Shown one piece after another: positions 1 to 11,192 of a stretch of 64,000 bases of DNA. Below the pieces are notes generated by a model. The model searched no databases, had not been told where the DNA came from, and was given only the letters and a program-made list of their open reading frames with translations. Made by a program: the position numbers and the translations under genes. Each line of letters opens with the position of its first letter. Position 1 is the first letter of the stretch. This DNA is from Holothuria scabra (Eukaryota; Echinodermata; Holothuroidea; Aspidochirotida; Holothuriidae), in contig CM074181.1 of NCBI GenBank assembly GCA_037179385.1, positions 52,449,486-52,513,485 of the forward strand. Direction: 5' to 3'.

Positions 1-182
1 ACAAGCTTGTTTGAACAGTATTGTAAACAAGACAGGTAACTTGTAGGGTCCTCATACTTGGCACTGGATGGTACATAGTGAATAAATGATACCTATAGTT
101 TTTGGTTGATGTCAAATGTCTTTTGGGTTCGCAAGGGGTCAAAGTCTCAATATCATGTTCACACAATTTCTCATGGCTGGAG

Positions 183-291
183 GGCCAGGTCGAAAACGCG
201 GAAACGCGGAAATCGCGGAAACCGCGGAAATCGAAAAACCGCGAAGGTTGTCCAAAAAACTGTCCGCGGTTTCCGCGTTTTCGACCTGGCC
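183..291. repeat. Palindrome with internal 9-bp tandem repeat
   Basis: Two 22-nt perfect inverted arms, 183-204 and 270-291, begin GGCCAGGTCGAAAACGCGG on the left and end with its complement on the right. Inside the left arm and the loop the unit CGCGGAAAN is repeated about four times (roughly 194-231). The DNA could fold into a long hairpin. It resembles a small foldback element or a micro-repeat expansion; no coding capacity. Confidence 0.8.
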
Positions 292-1639
292 TGGCTGGAG
301 TCTTGGATACTGTAAAATTTCACACATAGTATGTTGATGTGATATAGAGGGTAGAACCCTAGTTGTAGTTGGTCAAAGGTCATAATGGATCTCAATTTAG
401 GACGTTTGGAAGCCATGCATGCATACGTTGTGGATATATTATGGAACATTGTCAATTGGCAGAACATTACGGTGCACCGTCAATTTGAAAAAAAAAGCTT
501 ACATTTTAGCGGCAAGGAATCACTAAGCCTTAGGGCTTTCTAGTTATAAGACAAACACGGTCAGATGGTGCTACCAGGGACTTGCGAAACTTGACAGCAA
601 TTCATGATCTGAAACCCTTTGTACCGACTTGAGTCAACCTCACCATGCACACACCTCAATTTAAAACTCATGCTCACACCCGTATGCGGAAAAGAAGAAA
701 ATACAAACAAATGATTATGAAAAGTCATCTAATCTGTCTTTTTTTCAAGGAAGAGATCATTTCCTTTCGCAAAGTGAATGAGTATTTTCCTCCCACATGT
801 CAGCCCTTACATTCATGGAAACTGAAGTTAATGTGGTGGTACGTAGTACTTTTGTCAGTTTGATAGACATCGAACTTGAAACGGCCCATGTCATATCATT
901 GAATGTTATGAATATGCAATCACAGTCTAAGTTACTTTAAAATCCGTTTATGTCCATAACAGCATTGCCTTAATTTAGGTGCGCCTGATTTAAAGGCATA
1001 AGAGAAGGCAATACTTGTGACATAGAAGCGTAGATAGGAAAACAAACCTCTTTGATCAAACAGCCATGATCACTCCAGGGTATTTGTAGGCCGATACATG
1101 GATGACCTACATGCATGAGGGATATTATGCTATCACCCATATACATTAAGCTCCTGAGTTTTAGCGTGTTTGTGAGGTATTAAAGACGTCATTTAAGGGT
1201 AATTTTATTGAATTAACACTGGTATAAAAATTACCTCCAGGGCAACTTTAAGTATGACTTTCGGTAAAAAAAACATTGATTCAACTACCAGGAGCGGATC
1301 CGGCTGACATTTTGAGGGAAGCTGCACTTGAAAGAGAAAGAAAAGGCAGTTGATGGGCAATTAGATGTGATCCTCTGAAGGAAAAATGTAGGCCTAATTC
1401 TGCTTTAAGGGTTACCTGAACTGTGCCCCACCTTCAATTGACGTAGTCGGGTGTGTGAAGAAAAATTTGAAAAAACTGCAACCCCTCAGACAGCCGGAAA
1501 TGGAATTTCCAAGGTTTTTTGCGATACTTTCATTTGGGAAACATGAATATTTGCTGCCTTTTCTTTTCAACAGAGGAATCGAATCCTAAAAAATTCATAG
1601 TCACACTCTGACTACAGAGGACATATTTTTTTGAAAATC

Positions 1640-1730
1640 TCAAATCTCAGTTGGGAGGGGGCCCACGATTTTTCAGGGGGACACGTTCCCCTGCCCCCCC
1701 CCTTGGCGACGCCACTGCGGCCACGCGCAT
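1640..1730. repeat. Possible transposon end
   Basis: A C/G-rich stretch with opposed GGGGGACACGTTCCCC and the run TTGGCGACGCCACTG. CAGTGGCGTCGCCAA-like sequence is common at the ends of DNA-transposon relics in animal genomes. A matching opposite end was not located, so this is a fragment at best. Confidence 0.3.
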
Positions 1731-4617
1731 CAGTTGTTGAACATGGGGCCCAGAACTACCGTATCTCATATTAGTCTTGTGGATCTAGGATTATGTGGAT
1801 TAGCCCATATGGGTTCATATTCATCCCGGGCACAAACCATTATGAGCCTAGCCTGCTGTAAGCAGGCTATTTTTTAGTTTGTCATCTTCAAGTGTAATTT
1901 AGTTCTAATATAGGCTTATCACTTATAGGACATGGACGAACTGTATATGTAAAACAATACATCGCAAAGGGGTGTGTTCTGGTTTCTGGGGGAGCGTTCT
2001 CTACAGACAGAGTCTGCTCCGCGTGCTAAGAATAGATTTGTGGTTCCTCAAGGTCCCATATGGGAATGTTATGATAAATGAACTGTCGTAACACTTAGTA
2101 TTGGTCATAGCTTTAAAAAGTTCTAAGTCACTCCTGTCCTGTTAACTTTTTCCTTTTGTATTTCCCAACTACGTTAAGAGCCGCAGCCTACGAGGAGGGC
2201 GTGACAAGGACAACTTACCCCCTAAAATTTTCAAATAGTAAATACCGTGACTGACCATGCATGAATAATGGTGGCGCTTATAGGCAGAGTTGGAACTGTC
2301 CCACCCTAGATATCTTGCCCAGACTGCAGCCCTAACATTGTTCTTTGTTTAAAAATAAAGACACTGATTTATTTTTACAGCGGTCTTCCTCTAGACTTGG
2401 CCAAGTCTCTCGTGAGTCTTCCCCGGGTATCTGACAACTACCTCTACAAAATGCAGTACAATTCAGTGCAGCATACCGTATTTGCCTTTTTTGTAATACG
2501 CCCTCTATTGGTCTATTAGTTGAAGACAACACTTGAAAACCTCTCTACACGGGGAATAGTCAGCTTGGTGGTTAAGCATGTGTTTAAACGATGTCTTTTA
2601 GTCTCACATACAGTGAGACTAGGTGTGTCAACTCAACCGTGTCGGTCTATTTCCCTGCGAGGGACAGGTTACTTTGCATTTTGGACTTTCATAGTACAAA
2701 CTTTTCACATCCCCCTGATCAAAGGTGCGTGCGGATATGATAGGTTCTGTAGCGGTAACTGGGATTACATCAGTTATCCCTCCCTAATCATGTACGGTAT
2801 TTTTTCCATGATAGATAGGGTAAGGTATGCCATTATGATAAAAATCACAGTTTTCAAATGTGCACTATACTACTTCCATTTTGCGACAGAATGTTGATTG
2901 CACACAACTGATATGCAGTCAGAACAAATGTGCAGGATACCTGAAATGACTGTGATTCCGATCATATTGCGGGACACTTTAAGAAGGTCCAGCAGTTAGG
3001 CCTAGTCCATGTTTCATCTCTTTGAATGGCCCTTTGCAAATTCCTTGATCCATTCGTTCTAGATGGGACCATGCCGGTCTGGATTATCGCAGTTCCTATA
3101 TGTCGGGATACTGAGGATCGAGTTATTATCACCGCGAAGGAGAACGAACAAAAGAAAAGCAATATGTAGAAAGATTTACCTTCAACTGTCATTCTGTCGC
3201 CTCAGAACTAAAGAGCAAGATTTTGAGGCTTGAAGTAGAATAAGGGAGAACTGTGTTCCTCGCACAATCATGTAACCACATTCGTTTGTCCTTCCAGCAA
3301 ATTCTAAGAATGCAAAATAATCACCGTCGACAATTGCAACTGTTGTCATGTTTAGCAAAAATACCTGAGGCAAGCATTGTAACTTTGGCTGAAGAATGCT
3401 TTTGAGGTGGAAACTAGTAGGAAGTTTCTTCCGTTATTTCTTGTAATTTGCTGTTCATTTGCGAGAGTTAGTCATACCCTCACTTTTTGTGGATAACCTA
3501 ACAGATGAATACCGTCATTTCCGATAATTTGCAAGCGAATTAGATAAATGATTATTCGTTAACGTTAGTCAAAGCTGTGAGCTCAACTAGCTCCCTAAAA
3601 TCCATAGTCATGTTAGATTTGTTCCAAGAAAATCATGAGTAAGTATATTTGATGGCGGATTTGAATTTGTTTTAGGGTTAGTATCGTTTTTTCCCCTTTG
3701 TTTTTCTTTTCAGTGTTTTTGTTCTTATTTTGACACCCTGCTTCTTCAATTTGTCCCGACAAAAACCAATGAAAACTTCCTGGGGGACATTACTCGCCTG
3801 AACTCCCCAACCAACGGAGAGCTCTTTCTGTATTCCACCTGTTCCTTATTTCTGTCTACCTTCCTGAGGGCCACATCGAAGATGATCTCGATGTACTATA
3901 ACAAGCGGTCCTCGACTTTCTGTCGACGAGCAAACGGGCAACACCAAGCAAAATTAATACTTTTGAATTAGTTCTGCGCCCTTAAGGAGTTATATCCCGA
4001 AGGGCCACAAACGCCACTAACTCTCCAAATTTTTCAACTAAGTTGTAGACCTTTAGAGGGTTTTCCCTGACATCACAAGCCCCTACCCCTTTGTTGGACA
4101 AAACTGTAGTGCACTAAGTATAGCTATCTGAGAGGCAGCTGACGACCAACGTGTGACTCTTGCTTCACTAAAACACTGTTGACTTGGGCCCCGAGAGTGA
4201 ACATGGCTTACCAATTGTGACGTCAAGTGGAAGCCTTCTCTACATCATCGGTAGGTCATGCGTGCATGGTCCAGCTACTCACTGGCTGAAAGGAACAAAT
4301 AGGCTCCCTCAAACGATCCTAGCCAAAAGCCGAGAACCGAAAACATAAACCCGAGCTACTGGTCTCTTTTGGGAGCTCCTCCTACTAAAAACCATCGCAT
4401 CCTCTCGCTACTTTTTGTTAATTCCCTTCTGCTGATGGCAAAGAGCCGATCTTCGAGATCATACGTTTACTCCCAAATTATGGAGTTAGTCGTCTGTTGC
4501 AAGGTGGTTCCCAGGTGTAACCATTTTCTTTGGCAGGTTTAGATAAAGAGCATGTAAATAAGTCCTGCTCCTCTTCTTTTACATAGCGCCACCTTTTATA
4601 ACTTAAGTCTTTGGCGC

Positions 4618-4922
4618 TTAAAGGCCCAGTTCTCTCACCCCAAATAGTACCAATTCTCCTAACCTACTTACTGCAGCCCCTTCCCACAATTGTCTGAAAT
4701 TCATCCTCATCCAGACACAATCTCAGTTTATTGCTTCAGGGTTAGTATAGAAAAACTCAATTTATATTATAAAAATACTCTCGGTACCGTTCATGCTGTG
4801 TATATAAGCTTTGGCATTCTGCATTGTTTGAATTAACTGACAGTCAAAGAGCTGAGCCAATTGAGAATTTCGGTACCCGGGTACCAAAATTGTAGTTTGG
4901 GGTGACAGGTTTGGCCCTTTAA
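4618..4922 (+). mobile_element. TTAA-flanked MITE family A, copy 1
   Basis: About 305 bp bounded by TTAA at 4618-4621 and 4919-4922. The ends are inverted: the left reads AGGCCCAGTTCTCTCACCCC and the right reads TTTGGGGTGACAGG then TTGGCCC. A second copy with the same ends and interior is at 15372-15678, and diverged reverse copies are near 37608-37905 and 50048-50330. There is no coding capacity, so it is a non-autonomous element. TTAA target sites are typical of piggyBac-class transposases; assignment to that class is inference. Confidence 0.75.
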
Positions 4923-4997
4923 CCAGACTTTTCTTTTTTCGAACTAATTTTGGAGATGGTTCTTCCAGAGTGCTTTCGATCCAGTTCCCCATCCCGA

Positions 4998-5060
4998 CAG
5001 TTTTTTTTGTTTGTTTGTTTGTTTGCTTTTTGTTTTTGTTTTGTTTGTTTTTGGGGGTGG
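4998..5060. repeat. T-rich (GTTT)n microsatellite
   Basis: An interrupted TTTG/GTTT run followed by a G-rich stretch. A similar (GTTT)n tract lies at 59775-59815. Low-complexity DNA that produces spurious hydrophobic open frames. Confidence 0.85.
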
Positions 5061-5764
5061 GGCGGGGTGATTTTGTATTTTATAGTAGAATCGACTCATC
5101 AGTGTGCGTCCTAATCAAGTCACAGAGATCACAATTTAACCATTTCTGCAACAACCTTACTGGGCAATGTTACGATCGACTCGACGACACCTGCGCGTCA
5201 TTGGGGGAAGGGCAGAGTCCATGATTTTTTCCAAAGTTTTCTATGGTGTTTTCTCCAAAGGACCTTCGTGACATAATCGAGCGGAGCTTCACCACTAGTT
5301 GGTGCGTAGCGAACCGAGAAAGAGTTTGGTCAATATGCTTCTCAAAATGACACTTCCTGTTTGTTGTAAATTGCATCTAAAGTACTTAATTTGGGGGTTG
5401 TAAAGATTTTGGCCAAACCAGATGCATGAAAATATTTAAGACTTCGGTGCACCTACAGGTTTATAAATACAGGCCTTCACATCAACTTGAGAGGCAAGAT
5501 ATTATTTAGAGTCCTATACACTATGCCATGCGTTTGTTAAATTTAGGACGGATGTATCTTTTAAGAGGCGTGCAACATAAAAAGTGTTAGTCTCGACTTT
5601 GTAAGCGATATATGTAACACCAAATATACTCACTACTGTACCGACAAAAACGTTTGCATATTTTACACCAAATAACACCCAAGAACAAGGATATAGTGAA
5701 TTCACTTATCTATTTTTATTTTTATTCTTATTCTTTTTGTTGGAAAATTAGGCATTTCATTACC

Positions 5765-5799
5765 CTACTTCAAAAAAAAAAATGAAATTTTTGAAGTAG
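5765..5799. repeat. Short hairpin
   Basis: Perfect 12-nt inverted arms CTACTTCAAAAA (5765-5776) and TTTTTGAAGTAG (5788-5799) with an 11-nt loop. Possibly a decayed foldback element; no function assigned. Confidence 0.6.
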
Positions 5800-5992
5800 T
5801 GGACTTTAAAGGTCGAAGTCTGGACTAAATCCTCAGAGCAAATTCCAGACTTACCTACGTAACAGGCGTACCGTATTCCTTGTTCAATCACATCTTTAAC
5901 GTTTAACGGAAGCTGACTAACTGAAAACATAGTCCGCCCAAGGAGTGAGCACAGACGTGCCGCCGGGGGCGATATTTTTCAGACGTTGGAGG

Positions 5993-6046
5993 TAGTGGAA
6001 CCCCCCATAGTTAGGGGGTAGTGGAACCCCCCCCCCCCCCCATAGT
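5993..6046. repeat. Tandem duplication with poly-C tract
   Basis: The unit TAGTGGAACCCCCCATAGT occurs twice in direct order. The second copy has its C run expanded to 15 (6027-6041), which looks like slippage growth after duplication. Confidence 0.7.
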
Positions 6047-6296
6047 GACTGAAGTCAAAGCATACTTCCAATGCTGCATGGTTCTGTACATAGGACGTGT
6101 TTTAATCACTTTTATAGTGCATCATACGATTGAGCAATTGAGTGGTCACGGCGACACCAAACCAATTCAAGTTGAGTTGACTATCACGATGACAATTTTG
6201 ACCTATGACGAAGTCAGTTGTACACAGTTCATCATAGTCAGAAACTTTCAATTCATCATCGCGCTGTAGGCCCGAGTATACATGTGCAACATCTCC

Positions 6297-6564
6297 CTAT
6301 AGACGAATCCGAGCAGCGTTTGTGTTTTGTGTCTGTAAGCAGCCATTAGTGGGGTCCATCAGTCGTAAACCGTCTTTATTTATTGTCTATGTGAATTTCA
6401 AACCCTCCTATTCAGTGAAATTGGAAGAATCAATATACAATTTAGTGTACGTCCATCCATGATACAGGTAAGCAAGGAAATTGAAAGATTTAAAGGCGAT
6501 AGACCCCAGTTATGGCCCGCCTACTGAAATCTGACCATGGTTAGCTGTCCAGATTCGTCTGTAG
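6297..6564. mobile_element. ~270 bp inverted-repeat element, copy 1
   Basis: The left end CTATAGACGAATCC is mirrored by the right end GATTCGTCTGTAG. Further in, GCCATTAGTGGGGTCC on the left is mirrored by GACCCCAGTTATGGC on the right. The element is therefore mostly two long imperfect inverted arms. A second copy of about the same length with related arms lies at 62478-62746. No open frame; a foldback or MITE-type non-autonomous element. Confidence 0.65.
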
Positions 6565-6830
6565 TGTACACGTACAGAGAAAAGATCATCATAATTCAAC
6601 ACTATACTCACTACATTACACATTTTAGCCCACCACTTCTACCCTCTCCATCTTCACGACAATTACATTTTTGTGATGTAGGGTGATCGTTCCCCGGTAA
6701 TGACAGAAAATGATGGCAACCTGAGCTACACATTGCAAGGGTGACGCCAACAGTTGGTGCGTAGCGGACCCGAAATATTTGGCCTCATAAACTAGATCAA
6801 CGTCCCATCTGTTAGTTTAAAACAGAAACT

Positions 6831-6876
6831 AGTAGTGGAAAGGCCCCTGAGCCTACCAGTAGTGGAAAGGCCCCTG
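6831..6876. repeat. 27-bp tandem duplication
   Basis: AGTAGTGGAAAGGCCCCTG occurs at 6831-6849 and again at 6858-6876, a period of 27 bp. It sits just upstream of a dispersed-repeat copy beginning near 6900. Confidence 0.75.
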
Positions 6877-6899
6877 CGGCCTGTGTCACGTTACTCAGT

Positions 6900-7000
6900 C
6901 GTACCCCGCGGAGTGGACTCTGTATTTTTAGCTCCTCGGCTTCCAAAACCAGGAACTGAACTTAGGAATGTGACGTACAGCCTGCTACGCAGGCAATGTA
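6900..7000 (+). repeat. Dispersed repeat G, copy 1
   Basis: The stretch beginning TACCCCGCGGAGTGGACTC and containing CTCCTCGGCTTCCAAAACC matches 9730-9840 (TACCCCGTGGAACGGAC, CTCCTGAGCTTCCAAAACC). Both end with a GCTACGCAGG/GCTGCGTAGG motif. A shorter relative begins near 30905 (CTACCGCGGAGCGGACTC). The open frame crossing this stretch is not a gene. Family unknown. Confidence 0.6.
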
Positions 7001-8726
7001 CTCCGGAAGTTAAGCTGATTTTAGTCGGGGATGATGGTTACCATGTAGCCTATTTATACCCTTTATGCAAGAGTGCGGTCGGTATGGGGAGTGAATCGAC
7101 TATATATTGCATCAATTTCATTTTTAAGGTACATTTCAACATTTGCTACGAACCCCTTCCTCGCCTTGCTCCTTCAAGTTGTAATTTTGGTTGGAAAACG
7201 TTTTGACTGGCCTTCCCCTGCATTAAAGAAGAGATAGATGACTCATAAACGGGGGTTTCTTATACCTTTTGTTCTCTTTGAACGTTCCTTTGCTCCTTGT
7301 AATTTATTTTGAAACTTGTAGCCCCAAAAGAAGCCACTTTTCATTATAGTCTACAAAGGAACCATTGGTTCGTGGTATTGAACTCGGCTAAAAACGGCAA
7401 ACGGTGTAGGTATATCCTGAAAGGTCACGTGACTTACCATCGGTAACATCAAAAGTAGCCACTCGATTCAGATATCTTTAGTAGTAACTATTGAAGAAGA
7501 ATCAAGTTTCGTGTATTTGACCGCCAATCCCATTAAAACAGACCTCTCTGGAAGAGGATTGCCCCTTATCTGATTAAATCTTGGCAACTTTAAATCCCTC
7601 GAAGAGTTCATTACAATAAGATGAGTTCCTTCTATCTCCTCCCTGAATTTCAATAAGGCCCGAAATCCTCCGGAATAACTTGTTGTTTTTCTATTCAAAC
7701 TGTTGCAAACACCGAAATAACTCGGCTCTTTTTAATTTGAGGTCAGACTAGCTTACAGTCAAGTTATTCATTGAATGTGTATACACACACACTTCAGTCA
7801 AATTAGCTTTCTTCCTTTAAAAGTCTTTCATGTTCTAGCCACTCGGTGCTTTGGGGAGTAATTACCCGTTTGGTCATTGGAGATAAGGGAGTTTTGATGC
7901 TTTACAAAGAGGCACATACCAATTGAGACTAATTCATACAAGTGTTCGGAAGGCAAATTTGCCTTGAAGAGTGAAAAGGGTTATTTGCTCGATCGATCAG
8001 TGGGAATCGGATTAGTGGGATGAAGTGTAATTGTGGCCCATCAGCTGTCAAAGAAGGTATACCGGGGTTCTAAAGTGAAGTCTTGTGTGGGAAAAGTCTC
8101 GGTCGGTGAACATATGAGAGGAGAGTGAAGGGTATTGCTCTTCTCACAATAAACTACAAAATGGCGAACAACAGTTTAGGGGTTCGCAATAATGTGTGTT
8201 AATTTTGGTGTTTTTAATGGACTTTCAGGAAGCATCTCATGCTCTTTTGTAGTGGCACGTCACCATTAAGTAAAGCACTTAACAGCCCATTACGAATGAA
8301 TACACCTGTCCAAAGTAGAACGCATGTTACACTCGTAGCCTTTTGAGGAAGAGACATATGTAGACAAATTAATGCAAAGCATTCGGCGAACATTATAAGG
8401 TTTTTGTTCACTTTTAAACCCCGGAAGCTATCAGTATTTAAGAGTTGTTGAATTAAAATGAACTCTTTAAACCGTCCTCAGTGTGTTTGGAAATGCCTTG
8501 ATCCCAAATCGTATCGCGACTGAAAATCTTGGTCGTTTTGCAAACCATAACAAATATCTGATATGTTTTATTATCGTGGTTTATTGTCGTGGTGCGCTTA
8601 TAAGGTGTTTGCATCTTTGTCAAGCCAGCGGATGAAATTTTTCATAACAAGAGCAGATTTTTTCTTAGGGTAGAAAGGGGGACTCATGCAGTGCGTTGTG
8701 TAATCGATCGGCCAACTTAATGTCAA

Positions 8727-8850
8727 CAGAGAACCGCCATCAGTTGGCGCAGGACCTTCCTAAAATTTTGAAGAATCGAGACCCTTCGGATCGGACAGCC
8801 ATCGGACAGGAGGTTAACCCATTTCCCAGGCTTGTGCGAAGAATGCTGTA
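8727..8850 (+). repeat. Dispersed repeat F
   Basis: The motif CCATCAGTTGGCGCAGG is followed about 80 bp later by CATTTCCCAGGCTTGTG. The same motif pair recurs at 13850-13945 and 14072-14155, with weaker relatives near 1429-1525 and 29160-29240 and isolated motif copies near 5285 and 6745. Non-coding, family unknown. Confidence 0.6.
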
Positions 8851-9112
8851 CACAGGTTTTTTTTTCTGGCTGGCCGGGGTGGGGCACAAGAGTCGAACAT
8901 TGCCGATCGGAAGCCTGAGGGTCTTAGAAGGGTCCCCGTCCTCTTGGCGAACAAATTGTAACGGTAATTTCAGAGGTTGAAATATGGTGATATATGATAA
9001 AAAAAAAATAAATTGAAGAGTGCATCCGACTGTTTAAGGCTTAAATGGCTGCCGAATGTTTTATAACACCGCCTGAAATTAAGATCCGTGTTGAAATAAT
9101 AGGAGGGAGTCT

Positions 9113-9207
9113 GACCATGGAAGTACAAGGTAGTACTTCCATGGTCTAACTCCTGCCCGCGTTTCGTACCCATAGGGTCTAAGCATGGAAGTACTACCAC
9201 TTCCATG
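9113..9207. repeat. Pair of related hairpins
   Basis: A perfect 14-bp stem GACCATGGAAGTAC (9113-9126) and GTACTTCCATGGTC (9133-9146) has a 6-nt loop. A second hairpin of the same words follows: CATGGAAGT (9184-9192) and ACTTCCATG (9199-9207). The recurrence of one palindromic word in both orientations suggests a mobile foldback unit or nested inverted repeats. Confidence 0.75.
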
Positions 9208-9729
9208 GTTTTAGGAGAGTTTAGTACTCCCCTTTTCGAAAACATGACATAACATAACAGGTTGAAGGGCAAAGGAGGGCCAAGGCCCCATAAGATGCCC
9301 CGAAGTCTGAGCCTAATCAAGAGTCAAACCACCAAAGCTTGACAACAGCCCCAAACAATCAGATTCTATCACAGACATGGGAAAACTTGTCAATGTTAAT
9401 CCTAGTGGATAGAAAAGTTGGATGGAACCTGTTGCCATGTAAATTACGGTATATTTGAAATGAAATTTGTAATAAAATATTTTCTGGGACTAAAGAAGGC
9501 ACATTTGATAGGGGTGCATGGTCCAATGAGCCCCTTACTACCCTAGTGGATAGAATCCCCGGCCCGTCGGGGTCTCTCAAGACCCCTACAAAATTTGTGA
9601 ATTTGAGCTCAGTTGGTGTGATTTACAGTCTGGCTACCCCTGTTATGAGGCTGTGGTGTTGCACAGATGTGTTGCGCAACCATGTCAGACAGAAATTAAC
9701 TGGCATAAAATACTACTGTACAAACGGCA

Positions 9730-9840
9730 GTGTCTACCCCGTGGAACGGACGCTGTTTTCTCAGCTCCTGAGCTTCCAAAACCGCACTGGGATATGCTTG
9801 AACAATGCATATGCCGTAGAAGCCCGCTGCGTAGGTAAAC
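9730..9840 (+). repeat. Dispersed repeat G, copy 2
   Basis: Matches the copy at 6900-7000 over its length, ending in a GCTGCGTAGG motif immediately before a 14-nt poly-C tract (9850-9863). Non-coding. Confidence 0.6.
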
Positions 9841-10954
9841 TGACCACCGCCCCCCCCCCCCCCTCGACAGGCTAGTTTGCTTTCGAATATGTACTACCGC
9901 TTTTGAATTTTTAACCTGAAGGCACGAATAAAGCACGCCATAGAATAGCCTCCGTTTAAGCCTGGCAAAAAGAAAAAGACGTGCTTAGTTTAAAAGCGGG
10001 AAATCCCTAAAACAAAACCGGGCTACAAGAGGACGCCATCATCCGCCTAGAAGGGAGGTCATTCCGTAAGAATCTCCTTTCTCCAAGAAGTCTTTTTGGA
10101 CTCTACATCAAATAAAATGATAGATATTTTTCCTTCAAATGTCCTAGAGGCCGGGACTGAGGGTTGAACGTTAGAGAAAAGTGTTCTTTTTTTTCAATTG
10201 CTGCAGCAGCTACGTTACATAGCCGAAAATGATCTTTGTCAAAGTCCTATAATGGACACCAGGTTAGAAAATTCAAGGGATAGGAACCATGTATCATACA
10301 TTTCTATTAGCTAATTCATACTATTTTACAAGTGGTTGGTGTAATAAGGTGCCGCTTTTAGTTTCTACTTACTTCACTTCCGTCCGCTGCGAGGTTCGAT
10401 TGATATGCACTTTTGTCCCATTCTAAGGCCGCCCTCTCTCAGCGAATATGACAAAATAGTGCTAACCACAGACACTATAGATTTAAAGAAGATGAATAGG
10501 AGCATAGACAAAATTAAGTGGTTCAAGGGATGACGTCGACACATAAACTAGCCGCTAATCTGCATACAGACTTTAAAAGACATTTGTCTGCGTAAGCCGT
10601 GGGGTCGGCGAGTCTTTTGATGATGGTAGGATAAACCAATGAGGTCAGTTCTTGAATTGAAATCACAGGACTTTAAAAACTTTTTCACTGTCTGTTGCGA
10701 ACGTGAGAGACAGAGCCTACTACCAGTGAATGAACAGGCACTGAGCAACCGTCACTGCGAACAGTTGTAGAGAGTTCGGAAGTTTTAAATTCGACTATAC
10801 TTTAAATGTGAAGATCGCTCTGAGAGACTGTGAACAGTTTGTATTTAATATACCGGGAAATAAGACTAGAAAAGGAGCTGAATAAGAACAACCTGCAAAT
10901 ATATATATTTTTTTAAAGCTGTAATCCCTGGAGAGGATCCGTCGCTTGTGATGC

Positions 10955-10962
10955 TATAAATA
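10955..10962 (+). promoter_or_regulatory. Candidate TATA box for Wnt2
   Basis: TATAAATA lies 148 bp upstream of the Wnt2 start codon, which would allow a 5' leader of about 120 nt if transcription starts near 10985-10990. This is a sequence match only. The region is AT-rich and a further upstream or TATA-less start is equally possible. Confidence 0.3.
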
Positions 10963-11109
10963 AATGATTATGGGTCAACATAACCAGGAGAAACTCCACT
11001 GACAGGGATTAAAGTTTTAATAATATTTCATCGGACTTTATTTTTTGCCTGAAACGAGGAACTTATATTCCAACTTCGTCTTGCCCAAGGGACTCACAAG
11101 AATAAAACT

Positions 11110-11192
11110 ATGCATCTCCCTCTGTCTTGGAAGTATTTCGTTATTATTTTATTCACATTTTCCCATTGGATGGTTACGAAAGCCTCGTGGTG
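11110..11192 (+). CDS. wnt2: Wnt2 coding exon 1 (signal peptide)
   Basis: Encodes 27 codons plus two bases: a basic-flanked hydrophobic core (YFVIILFTF) and a likely cleavage after TKA, then SW and a split W codon. The donor is GTAAGT at 11193. The start is chosen because an in-frame TGA lies at 11050-11052 with no ATG between, and A is at -3. The trailing SWW matches the SSWW at the same exon boundary in human WNT2, and the phase (TG then G) joins exactly to 22578. Confidence 0.88.

Larger units (their letters stand above)
1..10954. other. Upstream flank of Wnt2, no gene recognised
   Basis: I find no exon with recognisable protein similarity on either strand; open frames are short and run through repeats or low-complexity sequence. 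The stretch holds a palindrome (183-291), a TTAA-flanked MITE (4618-4922), an inverted-repeat element (6297-6564), hairpins near 9113-9207, short tandem duplications near 5993-6046 and 6831-6876, poly-C tracts, and scattered copies of two unnamed repeat families. CpG dinucleotides are common (15 counted by hand in 5041-5400). Any Wnt2 enhancers here cannot be recognised by eye. Confidence 0.6.

Noticed and set aside
2332..2897. Short open frames on both strands
   Set aside because: Overlapping, low similarity to anything, no splice-site pattern or conserved motif.
3760..3960. Possible coding remnant (CTCGACTTTCTGTCGACGAGC region)
   Set aside because: Stops occur in all frames within short distance and no protein family could be recognised.
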